64,000 nucleotides of DNA. Origin: JAWLGZ01 sp041690635. Its GTDB lineage: Bacteria > Pseudomonadota > Gammaproteobacteria > Thiohalomonadales > Thiohalomonadaceae. Below the pieces are notes generated by a model. That model searched no databases and was not told the origin of the DNA. It saw only the letters and a list, made by a program, of their open reading frames with translations. Of the stretch, positions 56,968-64,000 are shown one piece after another (position 1 is the stretch's first letter; the number at the start of each line of letters is the position of its first letter). Location: NCBI GenBank assembly GCA_041690635.1, contig JAWLGZ010000002.1:372001-436000 (forward strand), written 5' to 3'. Both the position numbers and the translations under genes were made by a program.

Positions 56968-57330
56968 TCAGTTGCGCGAGAGTTGTCCCTCCGCAACCTT
57001 TCTCCCGTTGGAGTGGATGGCAATCCCCTCGCCCTCAATGGAGAGGTCGAGGCAGGCGGTGTTTCCGGCCAGGCGCCCGGTGAGCCATTCGCGGCAGTAC
57101 TGTCCGGTGTCGTTCACCCACCAGCGCCCCTCATCGCCGTCCGGCTTCACCAAACGGCCGTCCGTCCCGAACTCCAGCACATACTCTGAGCCCGTCCGCA
57201 GATAAGTGCCGTGGAGCGTCGCCCCCTCCAGCATCCCCCGAACCTTCCCGGGATCGGTCAGGGTCCCGGCAGCCTGCGCGGCCGTGCCGGCCATCACCGC
57301 CACAGCGAACAAAAGGGTCGTCAGTCGCAT
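56968..57330 (-). CDS. Small periplasmic protein
   Basis: A 120-residue secreted protein with signal peptide TLLFAVAVMAGTAAQAAG. The mature part (GTYLRTGSEYVLEFGTDGRL; GRWWVNDTGQYCREW; NTACLDLS) looks like a small beta-barrel with two cysteines that may pair. AGGAG lies before the ATG at 57330. It follows the DUF2959 lipoprotein by 20 bases and is likely in the same transcript. Confidence 0.8.
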   Translation of the reverse strand: MRLTTLLFAVAVMAGTAAQAAGTLTDPGKVRGMLEGATLHGTYLRTGSEYVLEFGTDGRLVKPDGDEGRWWVNDTGQYCREWLTGRLAGNTACLDLSIEGEGIAIHSNGRKVAEGQLSRN

Positions 57331-57350
57331 TTGTGTCTCCTGTTCGTGCA

Positions 57351-57998
57351 TCACTGCTGTAGCTGCCGTATGAAGCTGTCAGCCTCGCGGATCGACGCCT
57401 CCATCTCGTTCACCAGCCGCCGGATGTCACGGTCGATGGTGGCGTACTCGCGCTCCAGCGATGCGATGGCGCGGGCATTGAGATTGTGTTTGAGAAACAG
57501 CACCTGGTCGCGGAAGGCCGCCAGCACCGGCATCATCGTCGACTCGGCACGCCGCATCTTGCGGATCAACTCCTCGTAGGCCTGGCGCGTCGCCTGCATC
57601 CGGCGCCGGCTGGTCTCGCGCAGGCTGGCGTTGGTGTACTGCGTCAGCTCCTCTTCCCACTCATCAAACAGCGCCTCACTCACATCCTCGACCGCAGCGA
57701 TACGATTCCGCACGGCTTCGGCCCGCCTCTCGCTTTTCTTCAATTCCGAATTGAGTCGGTCATAGATCGACTCCAGATCGCCCCCGTCGAACTTCACCAG
57801 GGCACCAAAGCGCTCCAGCGCAGAGGTGAACTGCTCCTTGGCCTCCGCCTGGGCGTCGCGGGCAGCCTCCACCCGATCGACCATGATGTCGCGTTTCTCG
57901 ATACCGATGGTTTCCATCGCCCTGTAATAGGCGCCCGAGCAGGCGCTCAGCAGCAGGCACGCCAAGGCGATCGAAACTATCCGGTAGCAAACGCTCAT
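57351..57998 (-). CDS. DUF2959 lipoprotein
   Basis: A 215-residue lipoprotein (signal ending LLLSAC). GAYYRAMETIGIEKRDIMVDRVEAARDAQ is the hallmark start of DUF2959; the rest is a long coiled coil of charged heptads. AGGAG precedes the ATG at 57998, trimming 53 codons from the open frame. It follows the mechanosensitive channel gene by 26 bases. Function unknown, likely envelope. Confidence 0.88.
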   Translation of the reverse strand: MSVCYRIVSIALACLLLSACSGAYYRAMETIGIEKRDIMVDRVEAARDAQAEAKEQFTSALERFGALVKFDGGDLESIYDRLNSELKKSERRAEAVRNRIAAVEDVSEALFDEWEEELTQYTNASLRETSRRRMQATRQAYEELIRKMRRAESTMMPVLAAFRDQVLFLKHNLNARAIASLEREYATIDRDIRRLVNEMEASIREADSFIRQLQQ

Positions 57999-58024
57999 GA
58001 TTGTTCTCCTTGGCGGGTGGTGCG

Positions 58025-58879
58025 CTACGCCGCGGCGCTCTCCTCCGGCAGCGTGGAACCGGAGCCGTGATGGTAGAGGTGCAGGTCGCGCTGCGGGAAC
58101 GGAATAGAGATGCCGTTGTCGTCGAAGGCGAGCTTGATCCGCTCCTTGAGGTCGCACAGGACGGAGAAATAGTCGCTGCTGCGCACCCAGGGGCGCACAT
58201 GGATGTTGACGCTCGACTCCGCCAGGTCGGCCACCGCCACCAGCGGTGCCGGGTCGGCGAGGATGCGCTCGTCCGCCGCCAGCACCCCCTCGAGGATCGC
58301 CTTTGCGAGCCGCAGGTCATCGCCATAGCCGATACCGAGCAACAGGTCGATGCGGCGGGTGTCGCGGGCGGAGTAGTTGGTGATGTTGCCGCCGTAGATG
58401 GCACCGTTGGGAATGATCACCTCGCGGTTATCCGGGGTACGCAGGGTGGTGCTGAAGATATTGATCTGCTCGACCACGCCCGCCGCCCCGGCTGCCTCGA
58501 TGAAGTCCCCGGCCTTGAACGGACGAAAGACGATCAGCATGACGCCCGCCGCAAAGTTTTTGAGCGAATCTTGGAGCGACAGGCCGATGGCCAGTCCCGC
58601 AGCACCGATCACCGCAATCAGCGAGGTGGTATCGACCCCGAGACGATCGAGGGCGGCAACGATGACCACCAACAGCAACATGGCGCCGAGGATGGAGGTG
58701 ATAAAGTTGACCAGAATCTCATCCATCTTCGCCTGCCGCAGCAGCCGGCCCGCGAGGCTTACCACCCCCTTCGAGACCCAGCGACCGACTAGGAAGATGA
58801 GCAGCGCCAAAACCAGGTTGGTACCCCAGTTCAGGGCGTGGGTCTGAACAAAGCTAACCGCAGTTTCCGAGTCGAACAT
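58025..58879 (-). CDS. MscS-type small-conductance mechanosensitive channel
   Basis: A 284-residue inner-membrane channel with three helices, the third being the pore-lining GAAGLAIGLSLQDSLKNFAAGV, followed by the beta domain (FKAGDFIEAAGAAGVVEQINIF; TPDNREVIIPNGAIYGGNITNYS) and the cytoplasmic cage. It releases solutes on hypo-osmotic shock. It begins the close-packed set with DUF2959 and the small periplasmic protein. Confidence 0.96.
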   Translation of the reverse strand: MFDSETAVSFVQTHALNWGTNLVLALLIFLVGRWVSKGVVSLAGRLLRQAKMDEILVNFITSILGAMLLLVVIVAALDRLGVDTTSLIAVIGAAGLAIGLSLQDSLKNFAAGVMLIVFRPFKAGDFIEAAGAAGVVEQINIFSTTLRTPDNREVIIPNGAIYGGNITNYSARDTRRIDLLLGIGYGDDLRLAKAILEGVLAADERILADPAPLVAVADLAESSVNIHVRPWVRSSDYFSVLCDLKERIKLAFDDNGISIPFPQRDLHLYHHGSGSTLPEESAAA

Positions 58880-58952
58880 CCAGATGCCTCTTGTTCTCGC
58901 TATATTTAGGAGCGGAGCGACTAAACCTCACCCCTGCTCCTTCAGTTCGACC

Positions 58953-59150
58953 TCAACGTCGTTGGGCGCCAAGCGCCTTTTCGATCTTCTTGTCGGTCTT
59001 GTACTGGCCCAGCGCGTACACCGCCCAGATAGCGGCGGGCAGCCAGCCGATCAACGTGAGCTGGAGGATAAGGCAGATGATGCCGGCAATGGGGCGCCCG
59101 ATGGTGAAGAAGGCCACGAACGGCAGGAAAATGGCTAGCAGAAGTCGCAC
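58953..59150 (-). CDS. Pmp3/YqaE-family small membrane protein
   Basis: A 65-residue protein of two helices (LLLAIFLPFVAFFTIGRP, IICLILQLTLIGWLPAAIWAVYAL). The Pmp3/YqaE family is linked to membrane potential and osmotic or cold stress. Start is GTG at 59150, with AAGGAG five bases upstream; the longer open frame is not supported. It lies 73 bases ahead of the MscS gene on the same strand. Confidence 0.85.
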   Translation of the reverse strand: MRLLLAIFLPFVAFFTIGRPIAGIICLILQLTLIGWLPAAIWAVYALGQYKTDKKIEKALGAQRR

Positions 59151-59404
59151 GGGTTCTCCTTTAGATAAACAGTCCGGGCGGTCGCCCCGGATAGTGGCTA
59201 GTTTACCCTGCCGAGGAAAGGCGGCCATGCCCGATTTTTGGGCAGGCCCCGGATTGAGAAACGCCCCCTCCCATTCCAGCAGGTGTTCGTGGGGCCAGCG
59301 CCGACTCTGTGTTGCCCGGCTATGGCCCCCACGTTCTCCACGGTTGCACACCCTGCCTGCTACGGTCACTGCGAAGAACGCATGCTTAAGGAGCGCCGCG
59401 ACGG

Positions 59405-59545
59405 ATGCGGCTCGCCTTGATTGTGCTTTTCAGCCTGCTCGGCAGCCTGGGCGCAATCGCCGGGGCCGGGTTGCTGCTCCTGTTCCCGGACAAGGTGCGG
59501 CGCCGGCTGGTTCCCTGCCTGATCAGCTACTTGACCGGCACCCAC
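59405..59545 (+). pseudogene. N-terminal remnant of a ZIP-family metal transporter
   Basis: The first 47 codons read MRLALIVLFSLLGSLGAIAG and on to LVPCLISYLTGT, which looks like helices 1-2 of a ZIP zinc transporter. After that the frame loses family character, and the remaining ~200 residues of a ZIP protein are absent. A palindrome and a heptamer tandem repeat lie just downstream, suggesting deletion or rearrangement at this point. Confidence 0.5.
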
Positions 59546-59630
59546 ATTTGGAACCGCACTCACACGCTTTCTGCTGCCAAGCTTCACCGCTCCAGAGGGA
59601 TACAGAGATCACCATCCGATTACAAGGCGT

Positions 59631-59658
59631 GGCGGATTATGTCTCTGCACAATCCGCC
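59631..59658. repeat. REP-like palindrome
   Basis: GGCGGATT (59631-59638) and AATCCGCC (59651-59658) are perfect arms around a 12-base loop. TGGCGGATTA...AATCCGCC palindromes recur as dispersed extragenic elements in gammaproteobacterial genomes. Confidence 0.55.
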
Positions 59659-59665
59659 CACCTCA

Positions 59666-59714
59666 GTTGCCGGTTGCCGGTTGCCGGTTGCCGGTTGCCG
59701 GTTGCCGGTTGCCG
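59666..59714. repeat. Seven tandem copies of GTTGCCG
   Basis: The heptamer GTTGCCG is repeated seven times without error, with a partial eighth unit (GTTCGG) and another GTTGCCG at 59732-59738. It lies in the 316-base gap between the ZIP remnant and the 222-residue hypothetical gene; no gene is otherwise seen in that gap. Copy number could vary by slippage. Confidence 0.9.
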
Positions 59715-59861
59715 GTTCGGATCGGCAACCAGTTGCCGTATTCGCCGCGGTTTTCCTGAACACCTCCAGACTCCACGGCCAGGTATCTGACCGATGTTTC
59801 ACTGGCACGGTTTCTGCACTTGCTCACCAACAACAGTCAATAATGGACAAGGAGGCGGAAC

Positions 59862-60530
59862 ATGCACGTTTCGGAGTTCAACGGCTCTTCGGTTTACAGC
59901 TCAATCCTGAAGACCCGTGGCGCAGGCTACGGCAAAGCCCCGGCCGGGGGCGAAAAGCAGGCCTCGGCGGTGGCCGGCGAGAGCATCTCCTTCAGTGCGG
60001 AAGGCCGCGCAATGGGCAAGGTGGAGCAGGAGGTGACAGCCCGGGGCGGGCAGATGGGAACGAACGGGTTGATGTCGGTCCCTCGGATGAACAGTCTGGA
60101 TCCGAACGAGGCGCTCGCCACCGCCGATGCCGAGCTACAGAGATTGATGGCTGAGCAGAACATTCCTTCCGATCCCCCGTTCACCCTCGCGGCCGAACAA
60201 GGGAGAATCACCGTCTCCCCTCCCGATCATCCGAACAGGGAGGCGCTGGAGGAGATGGCCAACACCTCCCGGGAGCTTCGCAACAGTCTGGTCAGAGCCT
60301 CGAACCTGGCACACCTGCAGGCCATCGGCCAGGCGGCCTACAAAGCACATCAAGCCGCCCAGAATGCCAGTCCTGAGGAGCAGGAGCGCATTTACAATCA
60401 ACTCTTTGCGTATATCGATAAAATCTCCGAATACAACTACAAGTTCAACTTCGAAAACGGAAAGCTCATGGGTGAATTCAAGGATGCCTCCGGATCACCG
60501 GCAACGATTCCGGAGTTCACGCTCGACTGA
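59862..60530 (+). CDS. Hypothetical protein
   Basis: A 222-residue protein with no signal peptide or membrane helix that I do not recognise. It is preceded by a very strong site, AAGGAGGCGGAAC, before the ATG. The N-terminal 70 residues are Gly/Ser/Ala-rich and look disordered (ISFSAEGRAM). The rest is helical, with LQRLMAEQNIPSDPPFTL, NLAHLQAIGQAAYKAHQAAQ and a C-terminal IDKISEYNYKFNFENG. It stands alone between decayed or repetitive sequence and a minus-strand gene. Confidence 0.75.
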   Translation: MHVSEFNGSSVYSSILKTRGAGYGKAPAGGEKQASAVAGESISFSAEGRAMGKVEQEVTARGGQMGTNGLMSVPRMNSLDPNEALATADAELQRLMAEQNIPSDPPFTLAAEQGRITVSPPDHPNREALEEMANTSRELRNSLVRASNLAHLQAIGQAAYKAHQAAQNASPEEQERIYNQLFAYIDKISEYNYKFNFENGKLMGEFKDASGSPATIPEFTLD

Positions 60531-60648
60531 TCTGGATATCGGGGAGGCAGTGGTATCAGAGAAGCGCGCGACGGCGCGGCGCCGTTGCCGCGCACTGAAA
60601 AAAAACGTGGAGGAAAAGCAGGCCAAGGCCACCGCCCATCACCAAGGC

Positions 60649-61041
60649 CTATCTCGAAGACGCCTCTGCCGGGGCGGCAATAAAGCGCGAAATCAGTTCT
60701 TCGGCCAACCTTTCCGCCTCCTCCCTTTGTGGTGCCGTCAATTCATTCACCACAGCGTCGCGAAAACGGGCCGCATACTTGTCCCCGGCCGCTGTGGCCA
60801 AATCGAACCAGGCGTATGCCCGCACAAACTCGGTTTCAGTGCCGAGACCGTACAGGTACATCGAAGCCAGCTTGCCGAAGGCACGGGCATCACCAGCCTC
60901 GGCCGCCGCCCGGAACTCGACGAAAGCCAAGTCATTGTCACCCACTCTGGAGGCCGTGAGTCCCTCCTCGAAACCGGCATGGACGTGGTAGGGCACGGAG
61001 AACAACAAAGACAGCAGCACCACCACCAATCTACGAAACAT
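60649..61041 (-). CDS. Secreted Sel1-like repeat protein
   Basis: A 130-residue secreted protein: signal peptide LVVVLLSLLFSVPYHVHAG, then about two Sel1-type helical repeats (AFVEFRAAAEAGDARAFGKL; MYLYGLGTETEFVRAYAWF). Such repeats mediate protein contacts in the periplasm. GGGGAG precedes the ATG at 61041 by seven bases. No partner is evident nearby. Confidence 0.82.
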   Translation of the reverse strand: MFRRLVVVLLSLLFSVPYHVHAGFEEGLTASRVGDNDLAFVEFRAAAEAGDARAFGKLASMYLYGLGTETEFVRAYAWFDLATAAGDKYAARFRDAVVNELTAPQREEAERLAEELISRFIAAPAEASSR

Positions 61042-61171
61042 AAGACATCTCCCCCTCGGTGATGTCAGGTTCAAACTAGCTTACGGCTTTTCCCTTGGTC
61101 TGCCCTCTACTTCCTGGAGAAGCCAAGGAGTACTCCACCAAACTTTTTCCGCTTGGTGAATAGGGATCCGC

Positions 61172-62038
61172 TCACCGGGAAACGAACTCCTCCACCATCG
61201 ATTGCAGAGCTGCATTGAACTCAACCGGCTTTACCTGGGCCACGAAATGGCCGGCCCCGGGGATGAGTGTGACGCTGGCGTGCAGCGGCACCTCGTTGCC
61301 GGTCGGCGCGCCATTGATATTGCGCAGCCTGCCCGTGCACTGTCCTAGGCGTCCATCCGCGTACCACCGGAGCAGATCGTACATTGCGCTGACGCCCACC
61401 TGCTTTTTCGAACCGTCAAACTGTGCGAGCACCCACCGCTTCACTTCAGGATCGGCTGCCGGCGTAAACATGGAGTCGATCATCTGCCGTGTCGTTGCCG
61501 TGAAATCCTGTTCAAACGGCTTGGCCATCGCGCCGATTTCGGCATCGGTCTTCGGATATTCAAACGGGGTATAGAAGGTATCGACACCCACCACACCCAG
61601 CACCCGGTCACCCAGCAACTGGGCGGCCTCGACGGCGACCGGACCACCCATCGAGTGTCCAACCAGAATCACTTTCTCCGCCCCGACCTCGTCCACCACC
61701 GAGGCCACATCCTGCCCGAATGCACGCATCGTATAGTGCTGGCGCTGACTGCCCGATGCGCCGTGCCCGGCGAGGTCAAGCCAGATCACCTGGTAGTCGC
61801 GGCCGAAGTGCTCGACCTGCCGATCCCAGAATGCGTGATTGCAGGTCCAGCAGTGCACGAACACGAGCGTCACGTCGCCCCGGCCGCGAACGCCGTAATG
61901 GATGGCGCTACCGTCGGCGGAACTCGCCACAATACCGCTCTCCGGTGCGCCCCCGGTTGCCAAGGTGCCGCAACCGGAGAGGCCGACCAGGGCCGCGAAC
62001 ACGAACAATGACGCAATTCCGTTCCTCACCGCTTTCAT
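61172..62038 (-). CDS. Alpha/beta-hydrolase lipoprotein
   Basis: A 288-residue lipoprotein (signal ending LVGLSGC). The alpha/beta-hydrolase fold has the oxyanion region VFVHCWTCNHAFWDRQ, the nucleophile elbow VGHSMGGP (Ser), an acidic residue near VVGVDTFYTP and the catalytic His in PGAGHFVAQ. AAGGA lies before the ATG at 62038; the frame upstream is unsupported. Substrate unknown; the enzyme would act in the periplasm. Confidence 0.88.
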   Translation of the reverse strand: MKAVRNGIASLFVFAALVGLSGCGTLATGGAPESGIVASSADGSAIHYGVRGRGDVTLVFVHCWTCNHAFWDRQVEHFGRDYQVIWLDLAGHGASGSQRQHYTMRAFGQDVASVVDEVGAEKVILVGHSMGGPVAVEAAQLLGDRVLGVVGVDTFYTPFEYPKTDAEIGAMAKPFEQDFTATTRQMIDSMFTPAADPEVKRWVLAQFDGSKKQVGVSAMYDLLRWYADGRLGQCTGRLRNINGAPTGNEVPLHASVTLIPGAGHFVAQVKPVEFNAALQSMVEEFVSR

Positions 62039-62236
62039 ATCCGATATTCCTTCTCGATTTTGAAAAGACTCTGGCAGTCTGTTGGAAAAGGCTTTTCGCC
62101 TTACCCTCAAGAAACAATTGGGACGAGGGAGCGATAACCAGCCGGTTACCGCTATCCCTCGCCCCCATGACTCGATGGTTCCCCCCTGCAGCCATACGGT
62201 CATCTCACTGCGGAGCGGGATATTTTTCAACACCCG

Positions 62237-62800
62237 CTAGTAGTATCTCACTAAGCCGGGATCATCCGATACCGATGCCGTAGCCTCGTTACCCAGCTGT
62301 CGATAATCGTTTCTGCCCCAACAGACCGGGCCGGCATTTGTCATTGCGCAAGCATGAAACGCACCGGCCGCGATCTCTGTTCACTCCGGATAGCTCATAG
62401 CCCTCGTCTCTGATGGGTACTGCATTGGACCAACTCGGGCTGGGAGTGAAGCCGGCCAGCTCCTCCTTGGTATTGTTACCCCAGCACTTCATCGCTCCGT
62501 TGGCTTTCAGGACGCAAGAAGAATATCCACCGGACGAAATTTTGACCACATCCGAAAGAACGGCATGCGGAAATTCCGCATCACCGGTAGGCAAGGTCAC
62601 GTCCCGGACGAATACGGCTTCGGCCTTGTTGGAGAAACCGTCATTACCCAGTTGGCCATGCACGCCGTCCCAACACTTGACGTGCCTATCATCAATCAAT
62701 GCGCACGTATGGTCGTTGCCGGCAGATATATCTAGTGCACCGCCAAGCCCGACAACAGCGCCGACGGGGCTCACTGGACCGATTGGTCGGGTCCGACAGC
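62237..62800 (-). pseudogene. RCC1-repeat protein remnant, frameshifted
   Basis: Three RCC1-type units are readable: ISAGNDHTCALIDDRHVKCW, KISSGGYSSCVLKANGAMKCW and, in another frame, AGAFHACAMTNAGPVCWGRN ending at a TAG at 62237. The frames join at about 62375-62377, where one extra G breaks VNR-IAAG-AFHACA. Upstream of about 62800 the sequence loses RCC1 character and no start is evident, so the 5' part is also damaged. Confidence 0.65.
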
Positions 62801-62988
62801 GATTTCTGGATACCTTGTAGCAGATATTGCCAGCGGACTGTCGCCCGGTGCTTGTCACCGATGACGGCTCCACGAACCCATGGTCTCGAGCCGTTGCGCA
62901 GAGGGGTTGGTACTGGGTTGGGCGTATTCGGGAAACGGTACGCCTGACACGTCGCCGGTGGATAGACATCCTGACGGGCAACGACGTC

Positions 62989-64000
62989 TCAGAAGAGTTC
63001 GATGTCGCCTTCCCCGCCATGACCGGTAGCTTCAACCGCGACCGGCGTCGGCTCCTGGCGTGGCACCGTCTCGATGTTGAACTCCTGCACGGCCGCGCTC
63101 AGCGCGTGCACCAGTCTATCCAGTTCACCGCTCAGCGATTCCATCGCCACTGCATTGTTTTCGGCCTGCCGGGTCGTCATCCGCAGGTTCACGGTATTGC
63201 GATTGATGTCAGCCGCGATGCCGCCCTGGCGGGTCACCGCTTCTGCGATCTCCCGACTCATCTCGGCGATGCGCGCGTTCGTGGAATCGACCTCGGCCAA
63301 CACCGCCGCGACCGCCTCGACTTGGGAGAGTGCCTCTTCGGCATGGCGGCGATTGGCGGCCATAGCGGCCCCGGTGGCGGCGACCTGGGTCTTGGTCTGC
63401 TCGATGATGGCGGTGATCTGGCCGATGGAGTCCTGGGTACGGGCGGCCAGTTTGCGTACCTCGTCCGCAACCACGGCAAAGCCACGCCCGCTCTCGCCCG
63501 CCCGCGCCGCCTCGATGGCGGCATTCAAGGCGAGCAGATTGGTCTGTTCGGAGACCTTGTCGATCACCTCCAGCACGATGCCGATGTCGGCCACGCTGGC
63601 GACCAGCTTCTGCATCTGCGCCGCGGCCGACTCGGCCTCCTGGTCCAGGCGATGCACCGTGGCCCTGGCCGTCTCCATCGCCTTGCGTCCGCCCGCGCTG
63701 CGCCTCTGTGCCTGGCCGGTCGCCTCACTGCTGCGCCGGGCGCGCTCCTCGACGGCGCCGATGTCCTGTTCCAACGCCTGCATCTTGGCAACCACGTCAT
63801 CCACCTCCGCCTCCTGCCCCACCAGCCCGAGACGGGTCTGCTCGGCGTTGGAGAGCAGCCTCCGGGAGGCCGCCTCGAGTTTTGCGTCCACCTCCAGCAC
63901 CTGCTGCATGACGGAGAGGATCTTGCTGTTGAGTGCGTTGTAGAGTGCGGCCAGCTGTCCCGCCTCACCCTTGGTGACGGCCAGGGTTTCGGTCAAATCG
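62989..64000 (-). CDS. Methyl-accepting chemotaxis protein, 5' part beyond window
   Basis: The frame is open to the window edge, and the first residues visible (DLTETLAVTKGEAGQLAALYN) look like the end of a HAMP domain, so the sensor part lies outside. The signalling domain is complete: hairpin tip SEQTNLLALNAAIEAARAGES, then FAVVADEVRKLAARTQDSIG. The C-terminus ends in GDIELF. The TTG at 63996 is inside the gene, not its start. Confidence 0.93.
   Translation of the reverse strand, partial: DLTETLAVTKGEAGQLAALYNALNSKILSVMQQVLEVDAKLEAASRRLLSNAEQTRLGLVGQEAEVDDVVAKMQALEQDIGAVEERARRSSEATGQAQRRSAGGRKAMETARATVHRLDQEAESAAAQMQKLVASVADIGIVLEVIDKVSEQTNLLALNAAIEAARAGESGRGFAVVADEVRKLAARTQDSIGQITAIIEQTKTQVAATGAAMAANRRHAEEALSQVEAVAAVLAEVDSTNARIAEMSREIAEAVTRQGGIAADINRNTVNLRMTTRQAENNAVAMESLSGELDRLVHALSAAVQEFNIETVPRQEPTPVAVEATGHGGEGDIELF

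Noticed and set aside
59620..59808. Short frame with repeated PATGNRQ on the minus strand
   Set aside because: It is only the translation of the GTTGCCG array; no ribosome site.
60560..60600. GC-rich hairpin followed by eight A
   Set aside because: On the plus strand it lacks a T tract and on the minus strand the T tract precedes the stem, so it does not fit an intrinsic terminator.
62917..62980. Plus-strand GNGTPDTSPV-like reading resembling an RCC1 unit
   Set aside because: It is on the opposite strand to the other RCC1 units, with no continuing frame; likely chance.

Overview
The window looks like a chromosomal segment of a GC-rich, motile, free-living gammaproteobacterium. The evidence is a YbiT-type ABC-F protein very close to the E. 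coli one, a MotY flagellar protein with a sigma-28 promoter, UPF0149 and RimK-like/7TM-transglutaminase gene sets, REP-like palindromes, and a very high density of c-di-GMP, cyclic nucleotide and chemotaxis signalling genes. I cannot name the genus. Both ends cut genes: a PAS/GGDEF protein on the left and a chemoreceptor on the right. I see no tRNA, rRNA, CRISPR array, insertion sequence or prophage.

Layout. 1-11.5 kb holds metabolic and surface genes: a PAS-GGDEF enzyme, gloA, argG, motY, a large acyl-CoA synthetase/acetyltransferase divergent from a histone-deacetylase-like enzyme, then an ATP-grasp enzyme, a polysaccharide deacetylase and a low-molecular-weight phosphatase. 11.5-29.2 kb is the most unusual part. 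A 1084-residue exported-looking protein (LEPR motif, beta-propeller repeats, acidic Trp-rich segment, C-terminal caspase-like domain) is followed by a TolC-type lipoprotein and a periplasmic adaptor. Divergent from it run a FecR-like protein, a CHASE2 class III nucleotide cyclase and a cNMP-binding GGDEF protein. Nearby are two more cNMP-binding GGDEF proteins, a GAF-HlyD protein, a site-2-protease/HlyD fusion and a CHASE/PAS histidine kinase. I read this as one locus coupling cyclic-nucleotide and c-di-GMP signalling to export of a caspase-like surface protein; the link is inferred from gene order.

29.5-45.4 kb has an HBM-type chemoreceptor, a small Gly-rich secreted protein frameshifted in a G run, ybiT, a decayed MFS transporter, the three-gene zinc-protease/7TM-transglutaminase/RimK-like ligase operon, a periplasmic haem-type sensor with GGDEF and EAL domains, and a tightly coupled ThDP enzyme-glycosyltransferase-sulfotransferase operon. 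45.7-64 kb is a mosaic: UPF0149, hemerythrin, GIY-YIG, methyltransferase, a metallopeptidase translationally coupled to an EF-G-like GTPase, a secreted lectin-like protein, a ferritin-like protein, NTF2-like and MBL-fold proteins, an envelope set (Pmp3, MscS, DUF2959, periplasmic protein), a truncated ZIP transporter next to a palindrome and a 7-bp tandem repeat, a Sel1-like protein, a lipoprotein hydrolase, a frameshifted RCC1-repeat gene and the partial chemoreceptor.

Most genes have clear Shine-Dalgarno sites, and these were used to trim many apparent N-terminal extensions. Functions are from motif reading only; no database search was run.
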